From Cyclina sinensis (lineage: Eukaryota > Mollusca > Bivalvia > Venerida > Veneridae), in assembly GCA_012932295.1 (NCBI GenBank), contig JAAONU010000001.1:7711104-7775103 (forward strand): 64,000 nt of DNA, read 5' to 3'. Shown piece after piece: positions 1 to 11,293 of this stretch. Each line of letters opens with the position of its first letter. Position 1 is the first letter of the stretch. Under the pieces are notes generated by a model. That model had not been told where the DNA came from and made no database searches. It saw only the letters and a list, made by a program, of their open reading frames with translations. Position numbers and translations under genes: made by a program.

Positions 1-239
1 TAATATTCATTAAGTAAATATGAAATGAAACTTTAATAAACTTATATTAATCGAAGGGGAATTCATTTATCTGATGCAAAAATTATTTTCTAAATATTCC
101 AGATGATTTAAACATGCTATAAAGAAGTTTACACACACACAATCAATATTAACATGTCCTGTGTACTGGTAAACCAAAAAGCCATGTCATAAGATGCAGT
201 GTCATAAGATGCAGTCTCATTGACTCAGATATAAATAAT

Positions 240-349
240 GATACTGGAAAGCTAGATTATCAAAAAAGAAAGAACTGAATGGGTTGCCTTCAGATCTTAT
301 CATTGTAGTTTGATAATGTACTTCAGTCAAACTGCCGCAATCCTAGACC
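240..349 (-). pseudogene. Exon-like segment with a conserved frame, paralogous to 40273-40406
   Basis: The minus strand reads an open frame containing SLTEVHYQTT and RSEGNPFSSFF, ending at a stop near 237. A separate minus-strand segment at 40273-40406 reads NLTEIHDLTTVRSEDDPFNS in the matching frame. Nucleotide similarity is modest, but the reading frame and the RSE-x-x-PF core are kept. This is how duplicated coding sequence looks. The product is unknown. An acceptor-like CTAG precedes the segment, so it could be a downstream exon of the split ORF at 371-1181. Confidence 0.3.
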
Positions 350-448
350 TGCTTTCTATTTATCTATCTCTTATAATGCCAAACTCATTTTTTTACAGAC
401 TGGAACATCAGGGAATAACACTGCAATAATACTATTTCTCAGGCAGTG

Positions 449-456
449 CCTCTCGA
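449..456. repeat. Left 8-bp target-site duplication of MITE
   Basis: CCTCTCGA here is repeated perfectly at 1101-1108, immediately outside the inverted-repeat element. Confidence 0.75.
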
Positions 457-1100
457 GAATTACGGAGGTTTCGTCACACTACCGGTTCGTCACACTTATT
501 TTATATAGTGACAGAAAAGAGGTTTCGTCACAATGATATTATTGAGTAATTCACACCTATTGTATATTGAATGCATTCATAAAATATTGATTATTAAAGC
601 AGTAAGCTATTAATGCACGGGTGTTATTGAATTATGATGAATCAAACTGCGGCATATTTATCATAATTAGTGTTGATTAAAGTTAAAATCATGCTGGTAA
701 CAAAAATATATACTGAATATTTTTTAATTTAATAGAAAACGGCTAAAAGATTGCCTTTTTAAGAAATATCATCCAGAAATAACAACTTTAGTATTTAAAT
801 TCTAAGCATCTTCGAAAACATCTTTTATTTTGATGCATAAAAGATCATTAAACAGCAAAACATGACTAAAATTTGTGCAATTATTGCAACTTAAAATTAT
901 ATTATTAATGTTTCTAAAAACTAGATCAATTAAGACATTCAGATTATATAAAATAATTGCTTGTTATTAACACTTTGTCGCCGTCAGCAGTTTTCTATTA
1001 CCGTTTCTACTTTATAAATTAATTGTGACGAAACCTCAACCTGTTTTGTACAGAAAAATAAGTGTGACGAACCCGTAGTGTGACGAAACCTCCATCACCC
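457..1100. mobile_element. 644-bp non-autonomous DNA element with long TIRs
   Basis: The ends are inverted repeats of about 75 bp (457-533 and 1020-1100). Each carries the motif GGTTTCGTCACA at its outer and inner edge and GGTTCGTCACACTTATTTT between them. The interior is AT-rich and has no coding potential. The element is flanked by a perfect 8-bp direct repeat, CCTCTCGA. Long TIRs, an 8-bp duplication and no ORF fit a MULE-like (or hAT/P-type) MITE. MULE-like is favoured because the TIR design matches the other elements in this window. Confidence 0.8.
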
Positions 1101-1108
1101 CCTCTCGA
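1101..1108. repeat. Right 8-bp target-site duplication of MITE
   Basis: CCTCTCGA is identical to 449-456. Confidence 0.75.
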
Positions 1109-1432
1109 CAGCAACTTTGTCAGATATCAGTTCTTGAGCTTGTACTTCAGCCTCTGTCCTTGGAACCAGATGAGAAGCCATATCTATAACTCAAAATCTT
1201 TATGTTAAATTAATAGCTTCAGTTAGTAGTGAATTTCCAGCATGCCATGTTGTCCATATATCTTTTTCCATCACGAATTTAGAATGGTTGCATCTGTTCA
1301 TAGTTTCTTAAATATACTACCTTATCACCAACCCTAGAAAATAAAAAGCAAGACTGCTATACAAAAATTTACAATAAATGGATAAGTTTAACCAGGGTGA
1401 ACACAGATTTAGTCCCTAGAGCTATAATAAAT
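1109..1432. other. Unassigned spacer
   Basis: Apart from the start of the small minus-strand ORF (ATG at 1181) I see no coding or repeat signal. Confidence 0.4.
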
Positions 1433-1442
1433 GGTTTGAAGG
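1433..1442. repeat. Left 10-bp target-site duplication
   Basis: GGTTTGAAGG is repeated perfectly at 3997-4006 on the other side of the element. Confidence 0.8.
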
Positions 1443-1767
1443 GGTTACACTGAATACCGGAATAGACATTTTTACCGAAATATACCGGAATAGACTTTCG
1501 ATTACCGGAATAGACCTATTACATCTAAAAGAAGTAAATAAATGTTAAAGAAAACCGTGTTTTGTGAAAGATACCGACTTTAAGAGCGTATATTGAATTT
1601 TATAAATCAAAATATTACTTAATTAATACATAGTTTGTGATAATATTAATTAAATAAAAAACGGTGTCGTAAGAATTTCAATGCGTAGCATTTACTCAAT
1701 TAGCCCAAGCCGCGAAATGAATCAGCAAAGTATAAATTACCACGTTTCACAGGCAGAGCAGATACTT

Positions 1768-2481
1768 ATGTATTACAACATAGAGGAAGAAAATATGAAG
1801 GTTGCATTATACGGTGATAGTTACATAAGAGACTTCGTCTGTTTAGTCAAAATGAAATGAAGGTAATTTTATAAACGTAAAATAAAAGATATATTTAAAT
1901 GTAAGATTTATGTAAAAATTATGTATTATTATGCTGTGAAATTCAAATTAGTGAAATGAAACACTGAAATGTACTTAAATAATTAATATAGCTTAATATT
2001 TTTTATACTTAAGCTCCCATGTGACGTTGCATTCTTCGGTGTAGGAGGAATGATGGTGGACAGATACGACGAGAAATTGCTCCAGAATATGCTTCGTTGG
2101 AAACCAGATGTTGTTGTATTGGCGCTCAGGGGTAACGACATAAATTCCCGCTCAAACCCAAAAGAGATTTCAAGCAAATTGGAAGAACTGGGGAATTTAA
2201 TATTATCAACTGGCGTCAAAAGAGTCTGCATAACGCTGATCACAGAACGCGGACAGTTAAAAAAAGACCCACTCCTCACGAAAAGGTCTTTTAATGCTCA
2301 GAGAAGGAAAGTGAACAAACTATTACAAAGAACTAAGATTGGCCAGATTAACATGAACAATGTAAGATTCCCAAAGGACTATGTTATTGACTATGCTATT
2401 GACAAAGTTCACCTGAATGACACTGGCCATAGAAAGATGTTCTTCAATATCAGACGAGTTTTACTTTCAATTAAGTTGTAA
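1768..2481 (+). pseudogene. SGNH/GDSL-type hydrolase, two exons, disrupted before the intron donor
   Basis: SGNH hydrolases are serine esterases or lipases with a Ser-Asp/His triad and an Asn/Gly oxyanion hole. All conserved blocks are visible. Exon 1 (ATG at 1768, or the in-frame ATG at 1795) has block I, ALYGDSYIRDF, with the nucleophile Ser in GDS. Exon 2 (2014-2481) has the block II Gly in AFFGVGGM, block III ALRGNDI, and block V DKVHLNDTGH, which supplies Asp and His. Exon 2 follows an AAG acceptor at 2011-2013 in phase 0. The donor AG|GTAATT is at 1862/1863. A tandem AAATG (two copies) just before it shifts the frame onto a TGA at 1858, two bases short of the donor, so this copy is probably dead. 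The ATG at 2050 alone would lack the catalytic Ser. The gene lies wholly inside the transposon. SGNH domains are known as passengers in other transposons (for example Ngaro-type retroelements and some LINEs); the substrate is unknown. Confidence 0.7.
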
Positions 2482-2629
2482 ATGCAAAATGTAAAATGGC
2501 AAAAAATGTATCTACCTGTTTATTTATTTTTTCCTCATTATACTGTAATATTCTACCGTTTGAAATAAAATGAAATTAATGATAATACTAATCCATTCTT
2601 ATATGTATAAAATTAAATTCATAACATGT

Positions 2630-2990
2630 AAAAAACATGTTAAAGACAACATATGCCTACATTGCAATAAACAAACAAGTGCGAAATTTAATCCTTAAAA
2701 AATACATGGTAAAGCAGTATATAATGGTAATTTCATATCTGTTACAAAACATGCTAAAGACAACATATGCTTCACATTACCATTAACAAACAAGTGTTTC
2801 GCGGCGTATGTGTCGCTGTTGTCAGTAATAAAAAAGGCAAAATTTAATCCCTTAAAATACATGGTAACTCAGTAAATAAAAGTAATTTCTCTTATGTAAA
2901 AAAACATATTAAAGACAACAGATGCTTCACATTGCCATAAACAAACAAGTGTTTCGCGGCGTATGTGTCTTTGCCTATTGGTCTCTTGAA
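2630..2990. repeat. Three imperfect tandem units inside the transposon
   Basis: Units beginning near 2632, 2747 and 2906 share AAAGACAACA followed by ATTGCMATAAACAAACAAGTG. The second and third also share the insert TTTCGCGGCGTATGTGTC. The unit length varies (about 115-160 bp). Confidence 0.6.
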
Positions 2991-3996
2991 CATTTCAATG
3001 CCTTACTTAGTGTTTTGATTTCTTGGCTGTCAGTGTCCGCATAAATGTTTGACACACAAGCTAATTGTAATAACTCATTAATTTATGTAAAATTATCAGT
3101 ATGTTTACCGACTTTAATCTTGTTGCACGTGCGAGTTATATAATTGATGTAGTTAGCGGCCTTTTTATGTCTGGGTTAGTAATACAAGTAACGGTATTTC
3201 CTATTCACATTCAAATGTTAATTTATATTATATATTAAAACTGTTTCATACGATAATTGCTTTTACAAATTAGCCACAGTTTAATCATTTACCTTCAATA
3301 AAGCATTTTTAATTAAAATGTTTAATTGATTATATAATTAACCGACTTTAATCTGAATGCACGTGCGAATCACATAATCAAATTAACTTATCTTTTTTGC
3401 TTTTTTTGTCTTTTCTTACTTAAGACAATTAATATACAATTATCAAAATTATGATTGCAATGGTAATTGCCTTTATTCTCAAAAAGTACAATTATTTTAT
3501 TACTTTCCTTTCGGTACGGCATATACACATCTACCGTTTTTCAAAGGGAAGGGAAAAAAGCAAACATATTTCAATCATAAAATTTAAATATAAAAATATT
3601 AAAATTAAAAAGAAAATATACATATTAATCAATACACTTAATTCAGGCCTTTTCTTAATAACTGTTTGCCTTTTTCCAATCACCTGCAAATATTTAAAAG
3701 AAAATGGTTGAAGTAAGTGAAGGATTTGTGCAACGTAATTCACACAGATACACTGTTCTTACGCGCCAACGCGCACCACCTTGGTAATTCTCAATTAAGT
3801 GGCTGAAATGAACAAAAATATGTATTTTTCAAAGTTCATTTTTTGTACATCCCTTAATAAATATCTATATTGTAATATGGTCGAAGATTTTATGCATTTG
3901 TAATTATAATATAGCTGTAATAGGTCTATTCCGGTAATCGAAAGTCTATTCCGGTATATTTCGGTAAAAATGTCTATTCCGGTATTCAGTGTAACC

Positions 3997-4006
3997 GGTT
4001 TGAAGG
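3997..4006. repeat. Right 10-bp target-site duplication
   Basis: GGTTTGAAGG is identical to 1433-1442. Confidence 0.8.
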
Positions 4007-4734
4007 ACATCTTTGTAAGTTTAAAGAAACAGGTTTGCTAGTTACCCGTGGGCTAAATCCTTGATTTTCAAAGGGATTTGATTTCGAGTTGTTTAACAAT
4101 CGTCTTGGAATTACTATAATTGCAATACGTTTAAGCCGTTGTGGCGAAAACTGGGAAATACTATGCAATTTCATTTGATATGCCGCAATCACATTGCAGA
4201 CAGAGCAGTTATTAACCCTGATTGATCTAAGTCGTAAGAGCGCTGTAACAGGTTGCAACCAACTAAATCACTTTGTAGCAAACCGTGTTACTTCCCCTTA
4301 TCAGAGTCCCTTTCTTACAATTATTATTTAACTTGTCGGACTCTTCACATTGTAATATAAATAGATGTTAGAAAGTATGCGTTGTCAAACTAGCCCGAAT
4401 CAATATCATTTTATATCTTCTCCTGCATTAAAGGCAAATAAGAAAACAACAACAAAGGAAAACAAACAAACATACAAAAAACAAGTAAAATGTTTATAGT
4501 CGACAATTGATGCAGGCATCACTAAATTTAAAGTGGATATTGTATCAGCACCGACTACATGAGATGGTTATACCTTCAACTGGACAGCAGTCTGGGTGAA
4601 AATGAGTTTTTATAATGGTCAACGGTGGTGAAAAGCATCTGAACAGTTAATTGATGGTAATGTCATTGTGTATAATGTAAAATATCATAGACATGGACAT
4701 GGCGATAAACCGTTTTATATTTCATTCTAATTTA
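4007..4734. other. Unassigned spacer
   Basis: I see no exon, TIR or tandem repeat that I can support. Confidence 0.4.
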
Positions 4735-5470
4735 TAAAGTGTTCCACTTTAGATCAGTAAGAGTATCTGGCACAGTGTCCGGGGTCTTGCTTCAATATTT
4801 GTGACGAATTTAGCAGCTTGCCTTTGAATATTTTCTAGTCTATCTCTATACATTTGTAGGTAATGATCTCATACATACTACAGCGATATTCTAAAGTTGT
4901 TCTAACAATGGTGTTATATGCAGCTGCCTTTGCAGAGCTCTAAGCAAAATAATTATTACACTTTAAGAAACTTAGACTCTTGGTAGCTTTACTATTTATT
5001 TTTGTTTCAGAGTGGGAACAAAGATAAGTTAGATTTTACTTCTACACCACTTAAATAAGTAGCTTGACTGACAACAAACAGTGAATGACCATGGCAGGTA
5101 TAAACTGTATTTACTGGCTTATATATGGCTCTTGCCCCATCTACCACACTTCTCTGTGCTTAATGGTATTAAAATATCTTTGATCCAGGAATGTTAAGAG
5201 CCCCTAATATCATAATTGATCTAGATTTACAAGTCTCTAAGTCGACCATGCTGAACTTATTCAACAGAATTACCAAAGCGTATGACGGCAGTTGAAACCT
5301 ACCATTAAGATTTTGGAAGACCGCCGTACACGAAAACCGTGTTGGTTGTCTACTAGTATATTAAATTGATCTAAATGATCTGAAATGTTATTTACTAATG
5401 CATGCTCAAAAGCTTACAAGCTAATCACGTTAAAGAGACTGGTCTGTAATAGGAAACCTGAAATATTTCT
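4735..5470 (-). pseudogene. Degenerate non-LTR retrotransposon reverse transcriptase fragment (CR1/jockey-like)
   Basis: Reading the minus strand from 5470 gives RPVSLTC, then a broken HALVNNISDHLDQFNILVD and NQHGFR, the typical N-terminal RT core (normally 'RPVSLT...H...NQHGFR'). Further down come QATYLSGVEVKSNLS and AYNTIVRTTLEY, then IERLENIQRQAAKFVTN and a final 'DTLTDLKW'. These are the C-terminal thumb/connection signatures of CR1/jockey-like LINE ORF2. The catalytic YADD region and the rest of the palm are missing between about 5110 and 5230, and there are many stops and frameshifts. It is an internally deleted relic with no RNase H or endonuclease visible. Confidence 0.65.
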
Positions 5471-6999
5471 TTAAAAAAATAGGTGTAACATAGACCAGTC
5501 TGAAGGTTCAGAACCACTGTCAAACGATTTATTAGACACAAATGTAAAGCTCGGGGTTACTTTGTGTGCACATTCTTTTAAAATTCTAATTTGTGCTGGA
5601 CGTGTCAGTATTGTACGGATAATGTTGATAAGTATTTTTTTAATCGTTTTCTGTTAACTTAATTTCAGACATGCTGAAAAAGGTCTATATCTAACATTTG
5701 GTTAGTTCGGAGTGGATAATTTGAATAAACAGTGGCTGTATTATCATGCATAGAATGTAATTCAAATAAAGAAACTACTGGATGAAAACAAGTAAAAAAC
5801 TAGAGAAGAACATTTAACTAAATTTGATTAGAGTTTTATAAATTAACAGAGTAAGTGAAATTTGAGAATAAAGTGAAAGTCAAAGTCAAATATTTTATTG
5901 GCAAAAACATATACATGTTGAATAGATCGCTTAACGAGATCGGTATATCGATTTTTGCCTCGAATCAATTTTTGTATTTTTGTGTGTGTGCACTTTTTTT
6001 AATATTATGACTTTAAGTAAACACAGCATACATTATTCTCCTACCAAACGACTGTTTACAAAAATGGTCAATTTCCCTGTAAAAACACCTTTTTTTGTAA
6101 TTATAGTGGAACTTTTTTTCTTTCTATCTGCCATTTGAGTGATGATATACTGTTTGCTACTGTTGAAAGAACAGCAATCGAATCCAAACATGGGTTTATA
6201 GGAGTTGATAAACTAAACTAAGCCAGCAGAAAGTTGCTTATCATAGCTCTCAGGAGATTAGCACAAGTGTTTCTGTACAGCTTTTGTGGCATGGGTTTCC
6301 TGTAAGGATTATTTTGTTCAGCTAGCTGAATATTTAAACCGCTTTTACCGTTTATACACTCCTTTTTTGCTATAAATATTTAAAGAAGTTTTATTTGGAT
6401 GTTCTACTGGCTGAACATAAGCTCGTAGGGGATTAGCTTGATCTAAATTTTCCCGTAAGGTAATATGTTCAGCCAGCGGAACATTTGAAGTGCTGCTGTA
6501 TCAAACCAAAACCTGCAGTTTCTTTGTTATATTTAATCAATGAATTGCCATATATGGAGAATAATTTGATGCAGATGATGGAGTTTTTTTTATTTAAATG
6601 AATGGAATAGAAGAAATAATTTATAAATTTGTTGTGTGATTTTTTCCCTGTCCATGCATCCATTTTAGAGAAAAAGCTCTTCAATTTAAATCATTGTATA
6701 CTTTTACTTGACTTTTAACAAAAGCAAAAACATTTTTCAAAAACAACTTGATTTCTGTTATAATTAATTGAAGTTGTGTACAAATGATATACACATCTTT
6801 GTGCTCAAAACTTGGATGTGCACATCTATTATGACTACAAAGCTATGAAAACACATGGATTAAGTTATATCGCCTTACTTCTCTTTTTCTTAAAATTGAG
6901 TTCTTATCCGTACAAACAGCTGGTCTCTTTCTGGAAACAAGAAATGCCATGTATGTTATACTTTGGCACACTGGCAACAATTCTTCAGTAGTATATTCA
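5471..6999. other. Unassigned spacer with a LINE 3' tail and short inverted motifs
   Basis: No exon is recognisable. At 5877-5925 the minus strand ends in AATAAAATATTTGACTTTGA, a common 3' tail of mollusc LINEs, so a 5'-truncated LINE copy may lie just above it. Variants of TTCAGC(C/T)AGC(G/T)GAA recur at 6312 and 6467 with a partial inverted copy at 6402. Confidence 0.4.
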
Positions 7000-7570
7000 A
7001 TGATATATCTTATAGTCAAGTTTAATAACAGTACTTTTCACAAAACAGCATAATTGTTGTTTTCTTTTTCTCATCTCTTAACTTCTTGACAGGCTCACAG
7101 AAGCTCACTATATAGGGAATTAAAAAGCATACACAATTAAGAAAGTTGAGTGTCGGAAAGATACCGTCTGCTGAATAATAAGTTGTATAGTGATAAATGA
7201 TCAAAACTCTACTCTCATCTGATGAGTGCTAACAAAAGTGACTATGCATTGTTTTTGTTTCTTAATTTGATGCCTGTGTGACAGAATCTGGTTTATTCAC
7301 TCACAAATCGACGGTGTTGTTGTTTCCGATCTCTATACTAGGTCTTTGGCCATAACGGAGAATACAAAACTATTTATCAACTATCTGCAGTATGTGCATT
7401 TAAAGCCAGCTGTTATGTATTTAATGTTGTCAGTGTCCGTGTAGGGAAATCAATGCTTTGCGCTTAATCATACCTACAAAAGTTGTTTATAGTGTATTTC
7501 CAGCTGTTGTGTATATTTCATGCATGACGTTGTTACCTTAAAATGCATTTTTTGCCGTAGATTAAATGCA
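7000..7570 (+). repeat. Local duplication, copy 1 (pairs with 12570-13150)
   Basis: Long stretches match 12570-13150 in the same order and orientation, for example TATAGTGATAAATRATCAAA, GGCCTGTGTGA, CCATAACGGAGAATA and TTTCATGCATGAC followed by GTTACCTTAAAATGCATT. Divergence is high and copy 2 has indels. The similarity resumes at 9480-9620 against 13480-13640, so the ancestral block was several kb long. Confidence 0.6.
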
Positions 7571-7579
7571 CATTAGCAA

Positions 7580-8023
7580 TTTAAAGAGGTTGTACTCCAG
7601 ATTTGACATATTTTTTTTTTTCATAAATTATATATTTAGATGCCGTGAGATTATAATAACATAATATTTTACTTCAAAACTGATTATAAAAGTCAAAATA
7701 GAATAAAAAAAATATTTTCGCTCCAGCCTGATTTGAACTCTGGACCCCTCATGTTAACAAAATATTTCCAACGCTTTCACTGTCACCACCATCGCCGCAT
7801 GTGATATTACAGATATTTACTTTAAATCTTATACGATATAGTTATACCGTTATATCGCGTTACGGTATAGCACTTTGAAAGGGAAAAAATCAATTCATAA
7901 TGTAATTATTTGACTTATTTTTTGTCAGTAAGTTATTTTTTAAGCATTAGTCATAAATATTACAAGAAATTTATAATACAAAATTTTTTTCTTTTTTTGT
8001 CATCTGGAGCACAGCCCCTTTAA
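7580..8023. mobile_element. Short element with about 25-bp imperfect terminal inverted repeats and a tRNA-like box
   Basis: TTAAAGAGGTTGTACTCCAG at 7580 is mirrored by CTGGAGCACAGCCCCTTTAA ending at 8024. Inside, the minus strand has a B-box-like AGTTCAAATCAGGCTGGAG near 7745, so part of it may be a tRNA-derived SINE. It has no ORF. Its exact class is uncertain. Confidence 0.45.
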
Positions 8024-8158
8024 GAACCCGGGCAAACAAATATAACACAGATGATTATAAATCCTATATATTTACTACGCTTTACACATTTCTTACTTAT
8101 CGCAACAATATTAAATTTGTGATTGTAAATACATTAATTAACATTGCATATTTTGAGT

Positions 8159-8237
8159 ATGGGGAAATTAAGGAAGTTAGCTGTTTACAGTTTGGCTTTG
8201 CAAATTCTTATCTTTGGTGTTTATCACGTTCTATCAA
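8159..8237 (+). CDS. Candidate signal-peptide first exon
   Basis: An ATG at 8159 opens MGKLRKLAVYSLALQILIFG, a basic start followed by a long hydrophobic run typical of a secretory signal. The frame reaches a strong donor, TCAA|GTAAGT, at 8237/8238, leaving phase 1. Possible follow-on mini-exons in a matching phase exist (8651-8681, and one ending near 8725) but are too short to trust. The product is unknown. The exon lies in the duplicated block, but copy 2 near 13 kb has no equivalent that I can see. Confidence 0.3.
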
Positions 8238-10108
8238 GTAAGTTAGCATATTATCCTGTTTTTCTTACTAAGGAGAAAAAACTAGTACACAACTTTAATT
8301 ATCTGATCAACAACTTGACTGTGTACATTTTGAAGTCTTATAATTATAAAGATATGTTGAATAGTTAAATATCTTGTAACGCTGCAGTATAGAAGAACAA
8401 GTTACCCAAGGTATTAATCATTATCTGACTTACCGTAGTTCTTCTTTAAACTAATACAAATAATTTATTAAACGAATATCTTTTCTGTGTTTGAAACCCG
8501 AAGCAAGTGTTTAGAGTTTCTACCTGCCTGTTAGTTTGAATTAAGAAAAGCATTTTTTATTTCGGCTCTATCGTGTTAACACTAAATACAAATGCCCTCT
8601 GCCAGACAATACTTTTTATTAGACCTCTATAGTTACAGCTCAGATAAAAAAGTCTACGGATCGTCTTACGTAAATGCCTTCTGATAGATTCAAAACGTAG
8701 AACTCATTACACACCTGGAAGAAATGGTATCGTATATTTCAAATACTGCAATTCAATTTAGTACTAACTGTTGCGCTTACTTTAAGGAAAATGTACACAG
8801 CCAAACTTTGAATTTTTACAGGTAAGTTTTTTTTCTCTTCTAAAAGAAGAATGAATGTTATAAGACGCTGTCATTAACAAGCTGAGGTCACACTTTTAGT
8901 CCAACTTCGCGCAATTTCATTTTTTTTTTATCAAACGGAATTCAGTACAAGAGTTTTTACGAAGAGGTATAATATATGTTGCTTTTCAGTGGCAACTGAA
9001 AATAGACTTGAGGTTAGCTTTAAAAGTAATATAGGAATGTCTTTTTAGTAATTAATTAAGATACCCCGGTACTTAATGATATTTTTTTTAAACAAAATTT
9101 ATATCGTATGATATAGGAGTCATACTCAAAGACTTTCATTATGCATAGAATCTTTTAAATCTAGCTTGTATGTTCAACACACGATAACGAACTTTAATTC
9201 TCATGACGCTGTTCTCTCAAGTCAAGGTAAAAGCTAAATGTTTGACATTTATTTGGAAGGAAGTTTATTACATCTCATAAAAACTCAACGGAAGACTGTC
9301 AATATCTTTGATACTTTGAACTCTTGTTAATTAGGTACACTCGCCAATCAAATCTTTCGTGAAAATGATTTTCATTGACCATCAAGGCTGTTTAAGTTGC
9401 AACCTTTAAAAAAATGTCTTTACACGATTGTAAATTGCTAAATCAAAACTAATCAAATAACAGAAGAGTGTTGATTTGTGCACTAATTTCCCAAATCAGA
9501 CATTTCTTGTGTCGTAATCTGAACTAAATCAGTTTTTTTCCTGCTTCTCCATTAGACAAAAAGTAAGTAACGGGAAATAACAGAAGCAGTATTTGTTTCT
9601 ATGGTGAGTAGACTATGATTTTTTTATTGACGGGGTCAATGCAATCTAATCACACAATTTTTACCACAAAACATGTACACAGTGAATGAATATTTATATT
9701 TTTAAGAGTACTGCGGATATTTATGATGAAAAGAATAAAATCATAACATATAAGTACTGTAACTACAGACTTTGACATTACAGTTCGCTCTTTAAGTCAT
9801 TGATTTTTTTTAAACACTGAGCAATGTGAATAACTGCAAATAAGTTTGAAACATTACTACCTTAAAATCACTTCCTAAACATTTCATAGAGATAAGTCGA
9901 TATAATAAATATGTATTATATGACTGGTTTCTGAATGCCCGTTTATGTGAAATGAGTTTGTGTCTGGAGTATTACAATTGATACCAGGATTATATCCAGC
10001 CAAATAATGTAAGTTGTAAATAGGAAACACTGTTGAGAGAATAAAATATAGGTCACGAACTTGTCAGGGCTGTCACATTTAAAGAAAATACCATTTTTAT
10101 GCTCACCG
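8238..10108. other. Unassigned spacer
   Basis: The stretch contains AT-rich DNA. The part at 9480-9620 is similar to 13480-13640, including an exon-like block that is not open here. I see no convincing exon. Confidence 0.4.
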
Positions 10109-10425
10109 AGGGGAGGGCTTATAGTCGCCACTTTGTCCGTCCGTATGTCCGTCCGTATGTCTGTATGTCCGTCCGTATGTATGTACTTCCGTCCGTTCAC
10201 ATGTTCTTGTCCGTGACATAACTCTGAAACTGCAAAAAGTATCAACAAGAAACTTTGTAGGTGGATAGATCGTATTAAGTAGAAGTGCAGTGCATAAGAA
10301 CCATAACTCTGCATTGCCTACTTTTTGAGTTATTGCCCTTGTTCATTTTTACCCTTTGAACTTTGTCCGGGACATAACTCTGAAACTACAAGAGGTATCA
10401 AAAACCTCTGGTTTACCCGTCACCA
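10109..10425. repeat. Mollusc-type interspersed repeat with GTCCGTCCGTATGT array
   Basis: It begins GCTCACCGAGGGGAGGG, runs through a degenerate (GTCCGTCCGTAT)n block and continues with GTGACATAACTCTGAAACTGC, a phrase repeated at 10370. It is non-coding. Translated ORFs here are artefacts of the repeat. Confidence 0.7.
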
Positions 10426-10639
10426 TCCTACTTCAGTGACCATGACACTGTCTGGATAGGACTGCCACTAACTGAGTTGATAGAAAAATAAAGAATAAAA
10501 TGGTAACTGTCTTACATTCTTCATTGCATATCTAAACAGTTTTAACCTTTTTCAGCAACTACCAATAACATAATATCTTTATGCTGAATTTGACAAAGAC
10601 TTTATGGACACACTATTCTGTGTTCAAAACCTATTCGGG

Positions 10640-10830
10640 GAGCATCACCCAGTTCGACCGGCTTTTGTTTCAAATGGCTGATATACTATTTTGTCAGATG
10701 CTAGATTTCCAGCAACCAGAATGCTGAATACTATAGCAATCAGGTTACTGAAATGTCCGTCGGAATGGTTGGGTTGCGCTAGCATTCCAGTCATTCGAAA
10801 CAGGCTATTTTTATGAGAGGTTTTAATCAT
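10640..10830 (-). other. Unrecognised short open frame
   Basis: The minus strand is open from an ATG at about 10794 for 49 codons, with a hydrophobic centre (FSNLIAIVFSILVAGNL). An acceptor-like TTTCAG lies within it. I cannot tell an exon from a repeat-derived frame. Confidence 0.2.
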
Positions 10831-11293
10831 ATATACCCGAAATCAAAATTATTTTAAAGCTTGATTGAGAAAAATGGTCCATGAAGATTTTTTTTCCTGT
10901 ACAGTCACACACGCATTGTGCCACAGTCATATGTGTGATGCAACATTTTAGAAATTTCTCACACTTCACTCTCATTTACAGCAGCTTATTAATTATAATC
11001 ATGATTTTGTATTAAAATAAATCTTATAACATTTTTTGATAACATTCAACAATTGCAGGCTGATGAAACCTGTTTGAACATATTCTTACAAACCTTGTTA
11101 TTACATGCTGCCAGCCAAATTTAATGTAATGTATTTAGAACACAAAGTAAATGGTTATTTACACTGACTTTTTGTATTAATATGGATACAAACGAAAAGG
11201 AAATTATTTCAGTTTCTATGTAAGAGCAGGAATTTAGGCTAGCAAGCCGCTACAGGACAACTGAGGTTCCAGTTTCTAGCATTTGCCCTTTTT

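Larger units (their letters stand above)
371..1181 (-). pseudogene. Small ORF or exon split by a MITE insertion
   Basis: On the minus strand an ATG at 1181-1179 opens 27 codons that run exactly to the 8-bp target duplication at 1101-1108. If the inserted element and one duplicate are ignored, the same frame continues from 448 to a TAA at 373-371. The total is about 52 codons. The peptide begins MASHLVPRTEAEVQAQEL and has an ordinary soluble composition. A second minus-strand segment at 240-340 may be a further exon; see the separate entry. I do not recognise the family. The exact in-frame continuity across the insertion is what makes it more than a chance ORF, but it is short and no promoter or splice sites are certain. 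Confidence 0.35.
1443..3996 (+). mobile_element. 2.55-kb MULE-like DNA transposon carrying an SGNH hydrolase gene
   Basis: Terminal inverted repeats of about 80 bp lie at 1443-1522 and 3917-3996. The outer ends are GGTTACACTGAATACC and its complement. Each TIR holds three direct copies of TACCGGAATAGAC. A perfect 10-bp target duplication (GGTTTGAAGG) flanks it, the size expected for Mutator-like elements (8-11 bp). The only recognisable cargo is a two-exon SGNH hydrolase gene; no transposase is visible, so the copy is non-autonomous. The 3' half holds internal imperfect tandem repeats (2630-2990, and a 45-bp motif at 3108 repeated at 3343) and is otherwise AT-rich. Confidence 0.8.

Noticed and set aside
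2050..2481. Stand-alone 143-residue gene starting at ATG 2050
   Set aside because: It would lack the catalytic GDS block, which is on an upstream exon in matching phase.
3451..3711. 86-residue ORF in the SGNH-carrying element
   Set aside because: Lysine/isoleucine-rich chance frame in AT-rich DNA; no family signal.
1433..4006. Assignment of the element to hAT or piggyBac
   Set aside because: The 10-bp target duplication and long iterated TIRs do not fit TTAA or the usual 8-bp hAT pattern with short TIRs.
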